DNA of 64,000 nucleotides from JACMLD01 sp044227095 (GCA_044227095.1 JBGAFV010000001.1:186001-250000), one strand, 5' to 3'. Numbered from the stretch's first letter, positions 9,190 to 17,982 are shown. Notes: a model not told the origin generated them from the sequence alone. Program-made: numbers and translations.

Positions 9190-11130
9190 TTAATCAAGTT
9201 TTTTTCCGTCGAGAAATGTATTGAGTGTGCTAATTTTTCCAGTGTTATTTTCGTCGGCCTTTACTTCCAGGCTGCTGTAAAAATTTTCTGCGGGGCTAAC
9301 TGTGTTGTACAATTCTAAATTGCGGCGGATGTATGCCGGCACAGTTTCAAACTCATTATTTGTATCGGCTGCATTTACGTTGAACGACAGATTACGTAAC
9401 TTCTGGATTCGTTCTGCTGCACGAAGTTTTTGTTCCTCTGCTTCGTCCCGCATCGCGGGGTCTTCTGCAAAAAACATTTCAGGTTGTTGAGTCTGTAGGG
9501 CCCGAGGCGCATCCGCCGCTTTAGAAACTTCGTCTTTAATCACCAATTGCATGTCGAAAGAAGGTTCTTCTTCTTTTTGAACCGACGGTTGAACTGGCAA
9601 TTCTTGTAAGACGGGTTGTTTCACAGGTGGAGTTGTGTGATCTGGCACGTTGGAGTTATCCACCGACCGCGGTTCAGCATAAATATTGGAAGGCTTGGCC
9701 AAGTATCCTCCACGCACTGCAGATGCAGGAGAATTATTTAAATTATCTGATTTTTTATTTGTGATTTCAGAGGCAGGCTCAACAGGTTTAGTTGATGTTT
9801 GCGAATATACCAACTCCACATAGGTCGGCTCTTCTTTCTTCTCCACTGAAACTGTAGGATTGTCCACAGTAGTTTTACTATTAGTAAAATTACTAAGCAT
9901 TACAGGATGCTCAACAATCTCTTCTTTCAATACCGGTTGCAATGCTTCTTTTAATGCAACAGGTTCTACAGTTTCTTCCAATACATTTACCAGAGGAAGT
10001 TTTGCTTCAACTATTTCTGCAACTTCTTCTGTACGTTCATCTAATGGCAACGCAAACTGTTTAGGAGAAGCAACAGGCTCTTCTTTTTTTGTATCGAGCA
10101 CCATTACAATCTTCTCTTCTTTTTTTGGTTCTTCTTTTTTAGCAACGGGTTTTGTAAACGGATCCTTGTATTCAAAACCAGTAGCAATAAGTGTAATACC
10201 AATTTTATCTCCTAATGCAGGATCATAACCCAAACCAAGTATTACATCTGTTCCTTCTCCTGCACGGCTTAGCAAATAGTTTTGTATAATTTCAACTTCA
10301 TCCATTGTAAACTCATGATCACCTTCAGAAGAGTTTATATTGATGAGTATCCATTTAGCACCGCTGATGTCATTATCATTCAGCAATGGAGAGTTAAGTG
10401 CTTCTTCAATTGCTTTTTGTGCCCTGTCTTCCCCATCTGCAATTGCATTGCCAAGTATAGCAACACCGCCATTTTTCATAACAGTGCAAACATCTGCAAA
10501 GTCTACATTAATCTGACCGGTACTGTTAATAACATCAGTTATACATTTTGCTGCAGTTGCCAATACATTGTCTGCTTTTGCAAAAGCATCTTTCATTTTA
10601 AGGTTACCAAACTGGTGGCGCAGTTTATCGTTGCTTATTACCAGCAGGGTATCCACATATTGTTTCATTGCACGTATACCTTCTTCTGCATGCAACTGGC
10701 GTTTTTTTCCTTCGTAAGAAAAAGGGGTTGTAACAATACCAACAGTTAGTATACCCAGGTCTTTACAAATTTTTGAAATGATAGGACCGCCACCAGTACC
10801 AGTACCGCCACCCATGCCTACTGTTATAAATGCCATTTTGGTATTTACTTCTAATATGCGTTTTATTTCTTCGAGGCTTTCTTCGCAAGCCTGTTTACCA
10901 ATTTCGGGATTGGCGCCAGCACCAAGTCCCTGTGTGAGATGGGGCCCCAGCTGAATTTTATTAGGTACACTGCTCTGCGCAATGGCTTGTGCGTCTGTAT
11001 TGCAAATAATAAAATTAACGCCTTCAATATTCTGGCTGTACATGTGGTTTACTGCATTACTGCCACCACCACCAACACCTATTACTTTAATAATAGATGA
11101 TTTCTCTTTTGGTAAATCAAAGTGTATCAT
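9190..11130 (-). CDS. ftsZ: Cell division protein FtsZ
   Basis: Tubulin-like GTPase that polymerises into the Z-ring at mid-cell. The nucleotide-binding GGGGSN is at residues 20-25, the tubulin signature GMGGGTGTGGG at 105-115, and the T7 loop with NVDFADV at about 205. The GTPase core ends near residue 320. The remaining 320 or so residues form a low-complexity linker rich in Glu, Lys, Pro and Val, ending in a conserved-looking VPAYIRRNLEL and a terminal FLDGKKLD that probably binds FtsA. At 646 aa it is far longer than the roughly 380 aa of E. coli FtsZ, but long linkers are known in Bacteroidota. It is the last gene of the cluster, 196 bp after ftsA, and is followed by a strong terminator. 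Confidence 0.97.
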   Translation of the reverse strand: MIHFDLPKEKSSIIKVIGVGGGGSNAVNHMYSQNIEGVNFIICNTDAQAIAQSSVPNKIQLGPHLTQGLGAGANPEIGKQACEESLEEIKRILEVNTKMAFITVGMGGGTGTGGGPIISKICKDLGILTVGIVTTPFSYEGKKRQLHAEEGIRAMKQYVDTLLVISNDKLRHQFGNLKMKDAFAKADNVLATAAKCITDVINSTGQINVDFADVCTVMKNGGVAILGNAIADGEDRAQKAIEEALNSPLLNDNDISGAKWILININSSEGDHEFTMDEVEIIQNYLLSRAGEGTDVILGLGYDPALGDKIGITLIATGFEYKDPFTKPVAKKEEPKKEEKIVMVLDTKKEEPVASPKQFALPLDERTEEVAEIVEAKLPLVNVLEETVEPVALKEALQPVLKEEIVEHPVMLSNFTNSKTTVDNPTVSVEKKEEPTYVELVYSQTSTKPVEPASEITNKKSDNLNNSPASAVRGGYLAKPSNIYAEPRSVDNSNVPDHTTPPVKQPVLQELPVQPSVQKEEEPSFDMQLVIKDEVSKAADAPRALQTQQPEMFFAEDPAMRDEAEEQKLRAAERIQKLRNLSFNVNAADTNNEFETVPAYIRRNLELYNTVSPAENFYSSLEVKADENNTGKISTLNTFLDGKKLD

Positions 11131-11148
11131 AATCTCAATTTTAAAAAG

Positions 11149-11326
11149 GGTATAAGGTAAATGTTGTAAGGCGTAAGGTGCTTTATTGAAAGTTCTTGTG
11201 CTTTACTTCTTTTCCTTCCCTTTATTATTTTTAAAAGGTATAAGGTGAGGTGTAAGGTGTTTGGCATAAGGTGTATGGTGTTTTATTAAAAGTCCCTACG
11301 CCTTATACCTTCTACCCTAAACCCTA
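11149..11326. repeat. Heptad word arrays between ftsA and ftsZ
   Basis: The whole ftsA-ftsZ gap is built of degenerate 7-mers. One block has GG words at 11149, 11156, (GT at 11163), 11170 and 11177. A second block has them at 11237, 11244, 11249, 11256, 11263, 11270 and 11277. Complementary CCT words lie at 11295-11325. AAGGTATAAGG at 11235-11245 and CCTTATACCTT at 11301-11311 are exact inverted repeats, so the transcript could fold into a large stem-loop. The ftsA TAG stop (11327-11329) abuts the array. Confidence 0.75.
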
Positions 11327-12751
11327 CTAAAGATGCTTGTCTTCTTCTTCTTTAAATAAATCAATCAGGCCGTCTTTAAACTTGCCCCAGAAATCTTTCA
11401 TGCCATGCCTGTTGCGCATTTTATCTTTTTCAATAACGGTTGTATCCTCTTCTGTTATTATTTCTTCATTTTCTTCCTGCAATTGTTTCAGTGTTTCTGG
11501 CACTTCAACTTTAAAATGTGCAGTTTCAAATTGTTTGCGGTTGTGTTCGTAATCGTCATATCCTTTTAGTATAAGACCGATACAAGTTGAATAAGTTGGT
11601 TTGGCAAGTTCATCTATATGTCCGCCTGCAAGATGTTCTGTAGGAAAACCAATTCTTGCATTCAACCCTGTTACATATTCTGTTAACTGAATGAGGTGTT
11701 TTAATTGCGAGCCACCACCTGTAAGCACTATACCACCATTAAGCATACGGTTATCCATGCCCACTTGTTTAAGGTGATAAGAAACAAAATCCATTATCTC
11801 GCTCATCCTGGCCTGTACTATGTTGGCAAGGTTTTTTACACTGATTTCTTTTGCCGGCATACCACGCAAACCCGGAATAGTAATAAATGCATTTGCTTTT
11901 GCTTCATTAGACAAAGCTGAACCAAACTGTACCTTCATTTGCTCTGCCTGTGTTTTTAAAACACCCAAACCGGTTTTTATATCGTTGGTAATATTCTCGC
12001 CACCAAAAGGAATAACAGCAGTATGTTTTAAAATGCCTTCATAAAAAACGGCAAGGTCTGTTGTACCACCACCAATGTCTACAATAGCAACGCCGGCTTC
12101 AAGATCTTCCTGGCCCATTACAGCGCTGGCAGATGCCAATGGCTGCAATACCAGGTCTTTGGTTATAAGGTTGCTTTTTTCTACTGCACGGTTAATATTG
12201 CGGATAGCGTTTTTATCGCCGGTTATGATATGAAAATTGGCACCCACTTTTACACCGCCGTATCCAATAGGGTTTGGAATGTTCTGAAAATTATCAACCG
12301 TAAACTCCTGCGGTATTACATCTATGATTTGATCTCCTGCCGGAATATAGGTTTTAAACTGATCGGCAATCAACTGATCAATTTCGCGTTGCGTAATTTC
12401 TTCATTGGTATCCTGGCGAACAATATCGCCACGAGTTTGAAGGCTTTTTATATGATGACCTGCAATACCAACATACACTTCTTTAAAATCTATACCCGCA
12501 TTTGAAGCCATGCAATTATCAAGCGCAGCACGTATAGCTTTAATGGTTTCATCAATATTTAAAACCTGTCCGTGCTTAACGCCATTGCTGTTGGCCCGGC
12601 CAAAGCCTACTATTTCAAGTTTGCCATATTCGTTCTTACGGCCGGCAATACACGCAATTTTGGTAGTACCTATATCAAGGCCAACAATGATGGGGTTCTC
12701 ATTGTTTGCGGAGTTCTTTTCAAAACTTCCTGGATTTGGTTCGCGGTTCAT
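11327..12751 (-). CDS. ftsA: Cell division protein FtsA
   Basis: Actin-like ATPase (474 aa) that anchors FtsZ filaments to the membrane. The phosphate-1 motif IIVGLDIGTTKIACIAG is at about residues 21-37; VAIVDIGGGTTDLAVF (phosphate-2) and GIVLTGGGSQLKHL (adenosine motif) follow. The SHS2/1C domain lies at about residues 100-180. The C-terminus ends in an amphipathic helix, WGKFKDGLIDLFKEEE, that would be the membrane-targeting sequence. The N-terminal extension of about 20 polar residues before the first strand is longer than in E. coli. It lies 85 bp after ftsQ, a gap that contains a heptad array, and 196 bp before ftsZ. Confidence 0.97.
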   Translation of the reverse strand: MNREPNPGSFEKNSANNENPIIVGLDIGTTKIACIAGRKNEYGKLEIVGFGRANSNGVKHGQVLNIDETIKAIRAALDNCMASNAGIDFKEVYVGIAGHHIKSLQTRGDIVRQDTNEEITQREIDQLIADQFKTYIPAGDQIIDVIPQEFTVDNFQNIPNPIGYGGVKVGANFHIITGDKNAIRNINRAVEKSNLITKDLVLQPLASASAVMGQEDLEAGVAIVDIGGGTTDLAVFYEGILKHTAVIPFGGENITNDIKTGLGVLKTQAEQMKVQFGSALSNEAKANAFITIPGLRGMPAKEISVKNLANIVQARMSEIMDFVSYHLKQVGMDNRMLNGGIVLTGGGSQLKHLIQLTEYVTGLNARIGFPTEHLAGGHIDELAKPTYSTCIGLILKGYDDYEHNRKQFETAHFKVEVPETLKQLQEENEEIITEEDTTVIEKDKMRNRHGMKDFWGKFKDGLIDLFKEEEDKHL

Positions 12752-12760
12752 AGATGTATC

Positions 12761-12788
12761 TAGTTTTTAGTTGTTTGCTTTTTGTTTT
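12761..12788. repeat. Heptad word array between ftsQ and ftsA
   Basis: Four contiguous T-rich 7-mers starting at 12761 (TAGTTTT), 12768 (TAGTTGT), 12775 and 12782. They fill about a third of the 85-bp ftsQ-ftsA gap. The period is exact, but the T-rich composition makes chance agreement easier than for other arrays. Confidence 0.5.
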
Positions 12789-12836
12789 TCTATTCTTCAA
12801 AACTGCACTATTCGTATTTTAACCTCAATTCATCTT

Positions 12837-13904
12837 CTATGTCTTTTTCTTCATTACCGCCTTGGGTTTATTAGCTGCCGAAAACGGCACGGCCGGGTTT
12901 TTTACAGGTATTGGATGACTTGAAGATGGAACATGGTTAAACGAATCTTTTATCGCTGCATTTTTCTGGTTTTCTTTTAAAATCGTTAAAGTTGGCATAG
13001 CATCAGCATTTGCAGCAATATTATTATCCACCACTGTGGATACTGTATCATTCTGCAATTGCCTTGATGCTTCTATCAGTTGCTGAATATTTTTTAACGC
13101 CTGCAAAGAATCAATTTTGCCGGAAGGTTCTTTGCGTGTTGCCACTACCTGGTTATTGTATTGTACATTGATGGCTGCGTATTTGTCCATTCCAATTTTT
13201 GCACCCACCTGCTGGTAAAACAAAAACAACCGGTGAAACTTCTCTTCGTAGTTTGTACCATCACCAAATATGATGGTATGCCTTCCTACAACCGGTACCA
13301 TTTCAAAACTTCGGTTAGTTGTAATATCTACCTGCCCTATTTGCGCCATCCAGAAAGGGTTTGCCAGAATGTAAGGCGCTATTTGTTTTACTTGCTGCAT
13401 TAAAACACTATCAGCACCATACAATCTTTCTTTATCTGCCGGAAAGTTGGTAAACACGGGCAGTTTCATTGTCATGCGGCTGTTCAAAGGCAAATGTTTA
13501 CCGCTACTATCAATGTAAAAGCTGTTGCCATTTACCGTAAATATTCTTGCCACTGGTGTTCTTTCTTCTACTGTTACACGTAATACGCCATTATTGTCAA
13601 AAAATACCTGTGCTTTTTTTACCCAAACATTTTCTTCAATAACATTTTCTGTTTGCTTCAAATCAAAAGAAGCCAGCAATCTTCCTTTGGGCAGGTTATT
13701 TTTATCTGGCGCTATAATGGCCATTACATCCTGCTTGCTTAAAAAGTATTCACTACCGGTTCCATTAATAACAATGTTTACACCGGTGCATGTTTTGTGG
13801 TTCTTTTTATTAATGGCAGCAATCAGCAATACCAATAACCCGGTACCTGCCACTACACCCAGCGACAGCAACAGTATTTTCCTGATATTGCTTTTGAAAC
13901 TCAT
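12837..13904 (-). CDS. ftsQ: Cell division protein FtsQ/DivIB
   Basis: A 355-residue bitopic division protein. There is a short cytoplasmic N-terminus, one membrane span at about residues 11-30 (LLLSLGVVAGTGLLVLLIAA), a POTRA-type region at about 40-115 (GTGSEYFLSKQDV, then VWVKKAQVFFDNNGVLRVTVEERTP), and the FtsQ beta domain with FYIDSSGKHLPL. The C-terminal 80 residues are Gln/Ala/Pro-rich and poorly conserved. It links early and late divisome proteins in the periplasm. The start lies only 2 bp after the murC stop, so translation is probably coupled. It is recognised as much by position between murC and ftsA as by sequence, since the family diverges strongly. Confidence 0.9.
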   Translation of the reverse strand: MSFKSNIRKILLLSLGVVAGTGLLVLLIAAINKKNHKTCTGVNIVINGTGSEYFLSKQDVMAIIAPDKNNLPKGRLLASFDLKQTENVIEENVWVKKAQVFFDNNGVLRVTVEERTPVARIFTVNGNSFYIDSSGKHLPLNSRMTMKLPVFTNFPADKERLYGADSVLMQQVKQIAPYILANPFWMAQIGQVDITTNRSFEMVPVVGRHTIIFGDGTNYEEKFHRLFLFYQQVGAKIGMDKYAAINVQYNNQVVATRKEPSGKIDSLQALKNIQQLIEASRQLQNDTVSTVVDNNIAANADAMPTLTILKENQKNAAIKDSFNHVPSSSHPIPVKNPAVPFSAANKPKAVMKKKT

Positions 13905-13906
13905 TG

Positions 13907-15313
13907 TTATCTTTTTTCCAGAATTTCTTTAATCGGTTGTACCAATGCATCTATGTCTCCCGCACCTGCCGTAATCAATACTTCAGGTACATTGGGGTCA
14001 AGCCCCGGCACAAATTTTTCTTTTATAAATTTTAGTAGCTCTTCTTTACTCAGTATCCTTTTGTTATCGTTTTTCATCCTGCTGAGTATTGTATCACTTG
14101 TTACACCCGGTATTGGCAATTCCCTTGCAGGATAAATTGGCAACAGCAATACTTCATCAGCAAGATCAAGGCTTTCTGCAAAACCATCTGCCAAATCCTG
14201 CGTGCGTGAAAAAAGATGCGGTTGAAATATAACCGTACATTTTCTTCCGCTGAACAATGCTTTGGCGCCACTAATCAATGCTTTCAGTTCTGCAGGATGA
14301 TGCGCATAGTCATCTATAAAAATTACCACACCCCAACCTTCTCCAACAGGAGAGGGAGAAATAATGTATTCAAACCTTCTTTTAATTCCCTTAAAAGATG
14401 CAAGTGCAGCTTTTATTTTTTTATGATCTATTTCCAGTAAATGCGCTGTTGTAATGGCCGCTACTGCATTTTCTACATTGTGCATGCCACCCATGTGCAG
14501 TTCTGCGTCCGACAGCATGCTGTCTTTCATCATTACATCAAACCGATAACCGCCGTTTATCATTCGCACATTGGTTGCATAGCAATCTGCACTTTCATTC
14601 TGCCGGCTGTAAGTAAAATGCCTGTCTGCTTTCAATTCATTTCCGCGAGGTAACCCAAACTTATTTATCAGCGCTCCGCCTTTTTTTACCTTAGATCCAA
14701 ATTCTATAAAAGCATCCTGCAAAGCTTCTTCAGTTCCATAAATATCCAAATGATCAGGATCCATAGAACTGATGATGGCTATGTCTGGACTTAGTTGCAA
14801 AAAGCTACGATCATACTCGTCTGCTTCAATCACACATACATTCCGTTCATTGCTCCAGAAATTGGTATTGTAGTTTACAGAAATACCTCCCAAAAAAGCA
14901 TTGCACCCATAACCAGTATCACGCAGCAAATGCGCAATCATGGTGGTGGTGGTAGTTTTGCCATGTGTGCCGCCAATACAGATATTAAAAGAACTTTTGC
15001 TGATAATGCCCAGCACGGCACTTCTTTTTAAAACTTCAATACCATTGTTTTTGTACCACGCCATCTCCTTGTGGTCTTTTGGTACAGCGGGTGTATATAC
15101 CACCAGTTGAACATCTTTCGGTATCAAATCCACATTGTCTTCATAGTGTATGGCAATGCCTTCTGCTTCCAGTTGCTTTGTAAGCGCTGTTGCTGTTTTA
15201 TCGTAACCGCTTACTGCACATCCTTTAGATAAAAAATACCTGGCCAATGCGCTCATGCCAATACCGCCAATGCCAATGAAATAAATTTTTTTTATGTCGT
15301 TTAACTGTATCAT
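13907..15313 (-). CDS. murC: UDP-N-acetylmuramate--L-alanine ligase MurC
   Basis: Cytoplasmic Mur ligase (468 aa) that adds L-Ala to UDP-MurNAc. The N-terminal UDP-binding motif is YFIGIGGIGMSALA (residues 11-24), the ATP-binding P-loop GGTHGKTTTTTM is at about 113-124, and the ligase signature DEYDRSFL and C-terminal FIDDYAHHPAE are intact. Residues 319-329 (SPSPVGEGWGV) form an odd insert just before the conserved DDYAHHP strand. This is the translation of a dispersed DNA repeat (see the repeat at 14327-14359) and lengthens a loop that is normally short. The gene lies 227 bp after murG, a gap filled with repeats, and 2 bp before ftsQ. Confidence 0.96.
   Translation of the reverse strand: MIQLNDIKKIYFIGIGGIGMSALARYFLSKGCAVSGYDKTATALTKQLEAEGIAIHYEDNVDLIPKDVQLVVYTPAVPKDHKEMAWYKNNGIEVLKRSAVLGIISKSSFNICIGGTHGKTTTTTMIAHLLRDTGYGCNAFLGGISVNYNTNFWSNERNVCVIEADEYDRSFLQLSPDIAIISSMDPDHLDIYGTEEALQDAFIEFGSKVKKGGALINKFGLPRGNELKADRHFTYSRQNESADCYATNVRMINGGYRFDVMMKDSMLSDAELHMGGMHNVENAVAAITTAHLLEIDHKKIKAALASFKGIKRRFEYIISPSPVGEGWGVVIFIDDYAHHPAELKALISGAKALFSGRKCTVIFQPHLFSRTQDLADGFAESLDLADEVLLLPIYPARELPIPGVTSDTILSRMKNDNKRILSKEELLKFIKEKFVPGLDPNVPEVLITAGAGDIDALVQPIKEILEKR
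14327..14359 (-). repeat. Dispersed CTCTCC hairpin repeat inserted in frame in murC
   Basis: On the minus strand this reads through CCCTCTCC, a short TGTT-containing loop and GGAGAAGG. It belongs to the same hairpin type as the intergenic copy at 19525-19554 and the C-rich elements near 30795, 62105 and 63891. It encodes SPSPVGEGWGV and keeps the murC frame open (33 bp, 11 codons). Confidence 0.7.
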
Positions 15314-15360
15314 TTTTTAAAATCCTCCGCCATGCTATTGTTTTATTATGCACCCGGCAG

Positions 15361-15407
15361 CGGTATTGCTATTAAACATTGTTGCGTCGCACTCTTGTAC
15401 TGAATCT
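15361..15407 (-). repeat. GTGCGACGCAAC dispersed element, copy in murG-murC gap
   Basis: Contains the core GTTGCGTCGCAC (15381-15392), preceded by a TATTGCTATTAAACATT segment and followed by CTTGTACTG. Together with the copy at 57438 it is the best-preserved long version of the family. Confidence 0.7.
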
Positions 15408-15417
15408 CTTTATTCAC

Positions 15418-15462
15418 CCCCGAGTTGCACTCGGGGCTATTGTTAGTAATCCCTTCCAGGGA
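15418..15462. repeat. Hairpin pair in murG-murC gap
   Basis: CCCCGAGT, loop TGC, ACTCGGGG at 15418-15436, followed by TCCCTTCCAGGGA at 15450-15462. This pair resembles a short-hairpin element that I recall from other Bacteroidota intergenic regions. No T-run follows on either strand, so neither is a typical terminator. Confidence 0.55.
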
Positions 15463-15510
15463 ATAGCGCACCAATCAACTAACCTCACCGCCATGGTCCG
15501 TCTCCTCACA

Positions 15511-15534
15511 AACCATCCAACCAATCAACAAACC
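15511..15534. repeat. Octad word array after murG stop
   Basis: AACC or AACA words at 15511, 15519, 15527 and 15531 (spacing 8, 8, 4) abut the murG TAG stop (15541-15543). It is an 8-bp-period relative of the heptad arrays. Confidence 0.45.
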
Positions 15535-15540
15535 ATTAAA

Positions 15541-16647
15541 CTATCCTTCTTTCAATTGCTCTATCACAGATAAAACCTCAATAGCAATTTTTTTATCTGC
15601 ATCAGTAATGGCCAGTTTTGCAATATTATTTTTTAAAGTCTGTTGCTCTGTTTCATTCTTCACTAATGCTATAATTGTTGCAACAAGTTTATCTTTTGCT
15701 TCACTGTCTTTTACAATAATACCCGCTTGCCTGTCTGCCAGGTGTTGTGCATTTACAGTTTGATGGTCTTCTGCTGCAAACGGATAAGGCACAAACACAA
15801 CCGGTTTTTGGGCAACACACAATTCAGCAATAGACATAGCCCCCGATCTTGATACAACTGCATCTGCTGCTGCATAAGCCATTTCCATCTTACTTATAAA
15901 ATCTCCTGCCCAAATATTTTTTTTACCGGTAGTTATTTCTTTTGCCCTTGCTGCATATGGTTTGCCTGTTTGCCATATCAACTGCACATCATTCTTTTCA
16001 AACTCATCTATATGCGCATCAATGCCTTCATTTATTCCTTTTGCACCCAAACTTCCCCCGGTAACAAAAACAGTTTTCTTATGTTCATCAAGTCCAAAAA
16101 AATTGCTGGCTTCAGATCTTGTTACTTTGCTATTAACTATTGTACTGCGTACAGGGTTGCCCGTTACCATTATCCTATCTGCCGGAAAAAACTTTTCCAT
16201 TCCATCGCTACCAGTAAAAATTTTAGTGGCTTTTACACCAAGCATTTTATTACTCTTGCCCGCAAAAGAATTGCTTTCATGAATAAAACTGGGTATGCCC
16301 TTGCTTTGTGCAAAACGCAATACCGGAAAACTTGAGTACCCGCCTACACCAATCACGGCATCGGGCATAAAATCTGCCACTATACTCCGCACCTGGAAAT
16401 AACTTTTTATAAGTTTAAACGGAAGGCCAATATTGCTAATCAAAGAACTTCTGTTAAATCCTGCTATGTCTATTCCCTTTATTGCATATCCTGCTTGCGG
16501 CACTTTTTCCATTTCCATTTTACCTATAGCGCCAACAAACAAAATGTCGGTACCAGGTTGTTTTTCTTTTAATGCGTTGGCAATGGCAATGGCGGGAAAA
16601 ATATGACCGCCGGTACCGCCGCCTGCTATGATGATTTTTTTATTCAT
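15541..16647 (-). CDS. murG: UDP-GlcNAc--lipid I GlcNAc transferase MurG
   Basis: Peripheral membrane GT-B glycosyltransferase (GT28) that converts lipid I to lipid II. The N-terminal GGGTGGHIFPA motif is at residues 8-18 from the chosen start, GVGGYSSFPVLRFA follows at about 95, and VVSRSGAMSIAELCVAQKPVVFVPYP is the UDP-GlcNAc binding region. The start is set at ATG 16647 (MNKKIIIAGG); it overlaps the ftsW stop by 8 bp in an ATGAATAA arrangement, which indicates translational coupling. An upstream in-frame ATG at 16674 would add nine unlikely residues within ftsW. Length is 368 aa, usual for the family. Confidence 0.95.
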   Translation of the reverse strand: MNKKIIIAGGGTGGHIFPAIAIANALKEKQPGTDILFVGAIGKMEMEKVPQAGYAIKGIDIAGFNRSSLISNIGLPFKLIKSYFQVRSIVADFMPDAVIGVGGYSSFPVLRFAQSKGIPSFIHESNSFAGKSNKMLGVKATKIFTGSDGMEKFFPADRIMVTGNPVRSTIVNSKVTRSEASNFFGLDEHKKTVFVTGGSLGAKGINEGIDAHIDEFEKNDVQLIWQTGKPYAARAKEITTGKKNIWAGDFISKMEMAYAAADAVVSRSGAMSIAELCVAQKPVVFVPYPFAAEDHQTVNAQHLADRQAGIIVKDSEAKDKLVATIIALVKNETEQQTLKNNIAKLAITDADKKIAIEVLSVIEQLKEG

Positions 16648-17911
16648 CGTCGTCATCATCGCTTTCATTATCATTAATTGCTGCTGCCTCCATTTGTCCT
16701 TCCATCTGTTCTACATTGGATGCCACACTTAGAATAATACCAATAGCAAAACAGGTAAAGATGAATGAACTTCCACCCATACTCACCAATGGAAGCGTAA
16801 CACCAGTTACAGGAAACAGGTTTACATTCACAGCCATATTTGCCAATGCTTGTATTACCAGTGTAAAACTTAATGCCAGTGCAAGAAAAGCCCCGAACGC
16901 ATATGGGCATCGCCTGAATATGCGTATGCACCTGAACAAAAAAACAAGATAGATAAACGTTATAAACACGCCGCCCATTAAACCATACTCTTCTATTATT
17001 ATAGCAAAAATAAAATCGCTGTAAGGGTGTGGTAAAAAATTTCGCTGTTCGCTATTACCCGGACCAACACCCAACCAACCTCCTTTTGCTATAGCAATCT
17101 TTGCCTGGTTTACCTGGTAATTGTCTTCATCATCTGCATCTACACCGCCATACATAAAATTTTCTACACGGTTTACCCATGTGCCTACACGGGCAAATAA
17201 TTTTGAATGGCTTTCTATCTTTATAATTTCTCCATTGTTTTGTTTGTGGTGCACCATTGCAGTAGAAATCAAAAGAAATACCGGGATAAGTGCCACGCCT
17301 ACTACAAGCAGTAAATGTTTTGTACTAACCCTGCCAATAAACATAATAAGCATGCTGGTAGCACCAATAAGTAATGCTGTAGAAAGATTGGCTGGTGCAA
17401 TTAGCACACAAATAATTGCAACAGGAATAATAATTGGCAGAAACCCCTTTTTAAAATCTTTTATTACATCCTGCTTTTTGCTTAGCAACCTGCTCATGTA
17501 CATAAACAATGCAAGTTTTGCCAAATCGGAAGTTTGCACTGTCATTTGTATTATGGGCAATCTTATCCAGCGGCTTCCTTCATTTAAACGAACGCCAAAG
17601 AATAATGTATAAATAAGCAGCGGTATGGAAAGTATAAAAATCAATCTTGCTACCTGCGAATAAATTTTGTAATTAACCTTATGCAGGAAATAAATAATTA
17701 TAATGCCAACACCAATAAAAACAATTTGTTTGAAGAGGTATGATTCATTGCTTTTGCTTAACCTGTATGCAAGCGACCCTGTGCTGCTGTACACTACCAG
17801 CAATGATACAAGTGCCAGCACTACAACGGCAGCCCAGATCACTTTATCACCCTTGGTTTTTTGTCCAAGGCCCTTGAAAGGATTTTTTTCTATGGTTACA
17901 AATTCATTCAA
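16640..17911 (-). CDS. ftsW: Lipid II polymerase FtsW (SEDS family)
   Basis: A polytopic inner-membrane SEDS peptidoglycan glycosyltransferase of 423 aa with about ten spans. Family landmarks are VVYSSTGSLAYR after the first span, LNEGSRWIRLP in the large loop, and the C-terminal NLFPVTGVTLPLVSMGGSSF, which is diagnostic of FtsW/RodA. Its place in the dcw cluster next to murG favours FtsW over RodA. The C-terminus is acidic (ESDDDDDE) and its codons overlap the murG start. It works with the class B PBP encoded at 22328-24460 during septation. Confidence 0.95.
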   Translation of the reverse strand: MNEFVTIEKNPFKGLGQKTKGDKVIWAAVVVLALVSLLVVYSSTGSLAYRLSKSNESYLFKQIVFIGVGIIIIYFLHKVNYKIYSQVARLIFILSIPLLIYTLFFGVRLNEGSRWIRLPIIQMTVQTSDLAKLALFMYMSRLLSKKQDVIKDFKKGFLPIIIPVAIICVLIAPANLSTALLIGATSMLIMFIGRVSTKHLLLVVGVALIPVFLLISTAMVHHKQNNGEIIKIESHSKLFARVGTWVNRVENFMYGGVDADDEDNYQVNQAKIAIAKGGWLGVGPGNSEQRNFLPHPYSDFIFAIIIEEYGLMGGVFITFIYLVFLFRCIRIFRRCPYAFGAFLALALSFTLVIQALANMAVNVNLFPVTGVTLPLVSMGGSSFIFTCFAIGIILSVASNVEQMEGQMEAAAINDNESDDDDDE

Positions 17912-17919
17912 ACTTTTTT

Positions 17920-17954
17920 AGTATTTAATACTGAGTATTGAGTATTTAGACAAA
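17920..17954. repeat. Heptad word array upstream of ftsW
   Basis: Five contiguous 7-mers begin at 17920 (AGTATTT), 17927, 17934 (AGTATTG), 17941 (AGTATTT) and 17948. Similar AGTATTn words recur at 24900 and 43347. Confidence 0.75.
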
Positions 17955-17982
17955 GCAAAAACAAAGAATCTAACAACAACTA

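Noticed and set aside
10282..10749. A 155-codon open frame antisense to ftsZ, and many similar frames opposite mur and fts genes
   Set aside because: Composition is that of a reverse-strand shadow; there is no family motif, start context or promoter, and the sense genes are certain.
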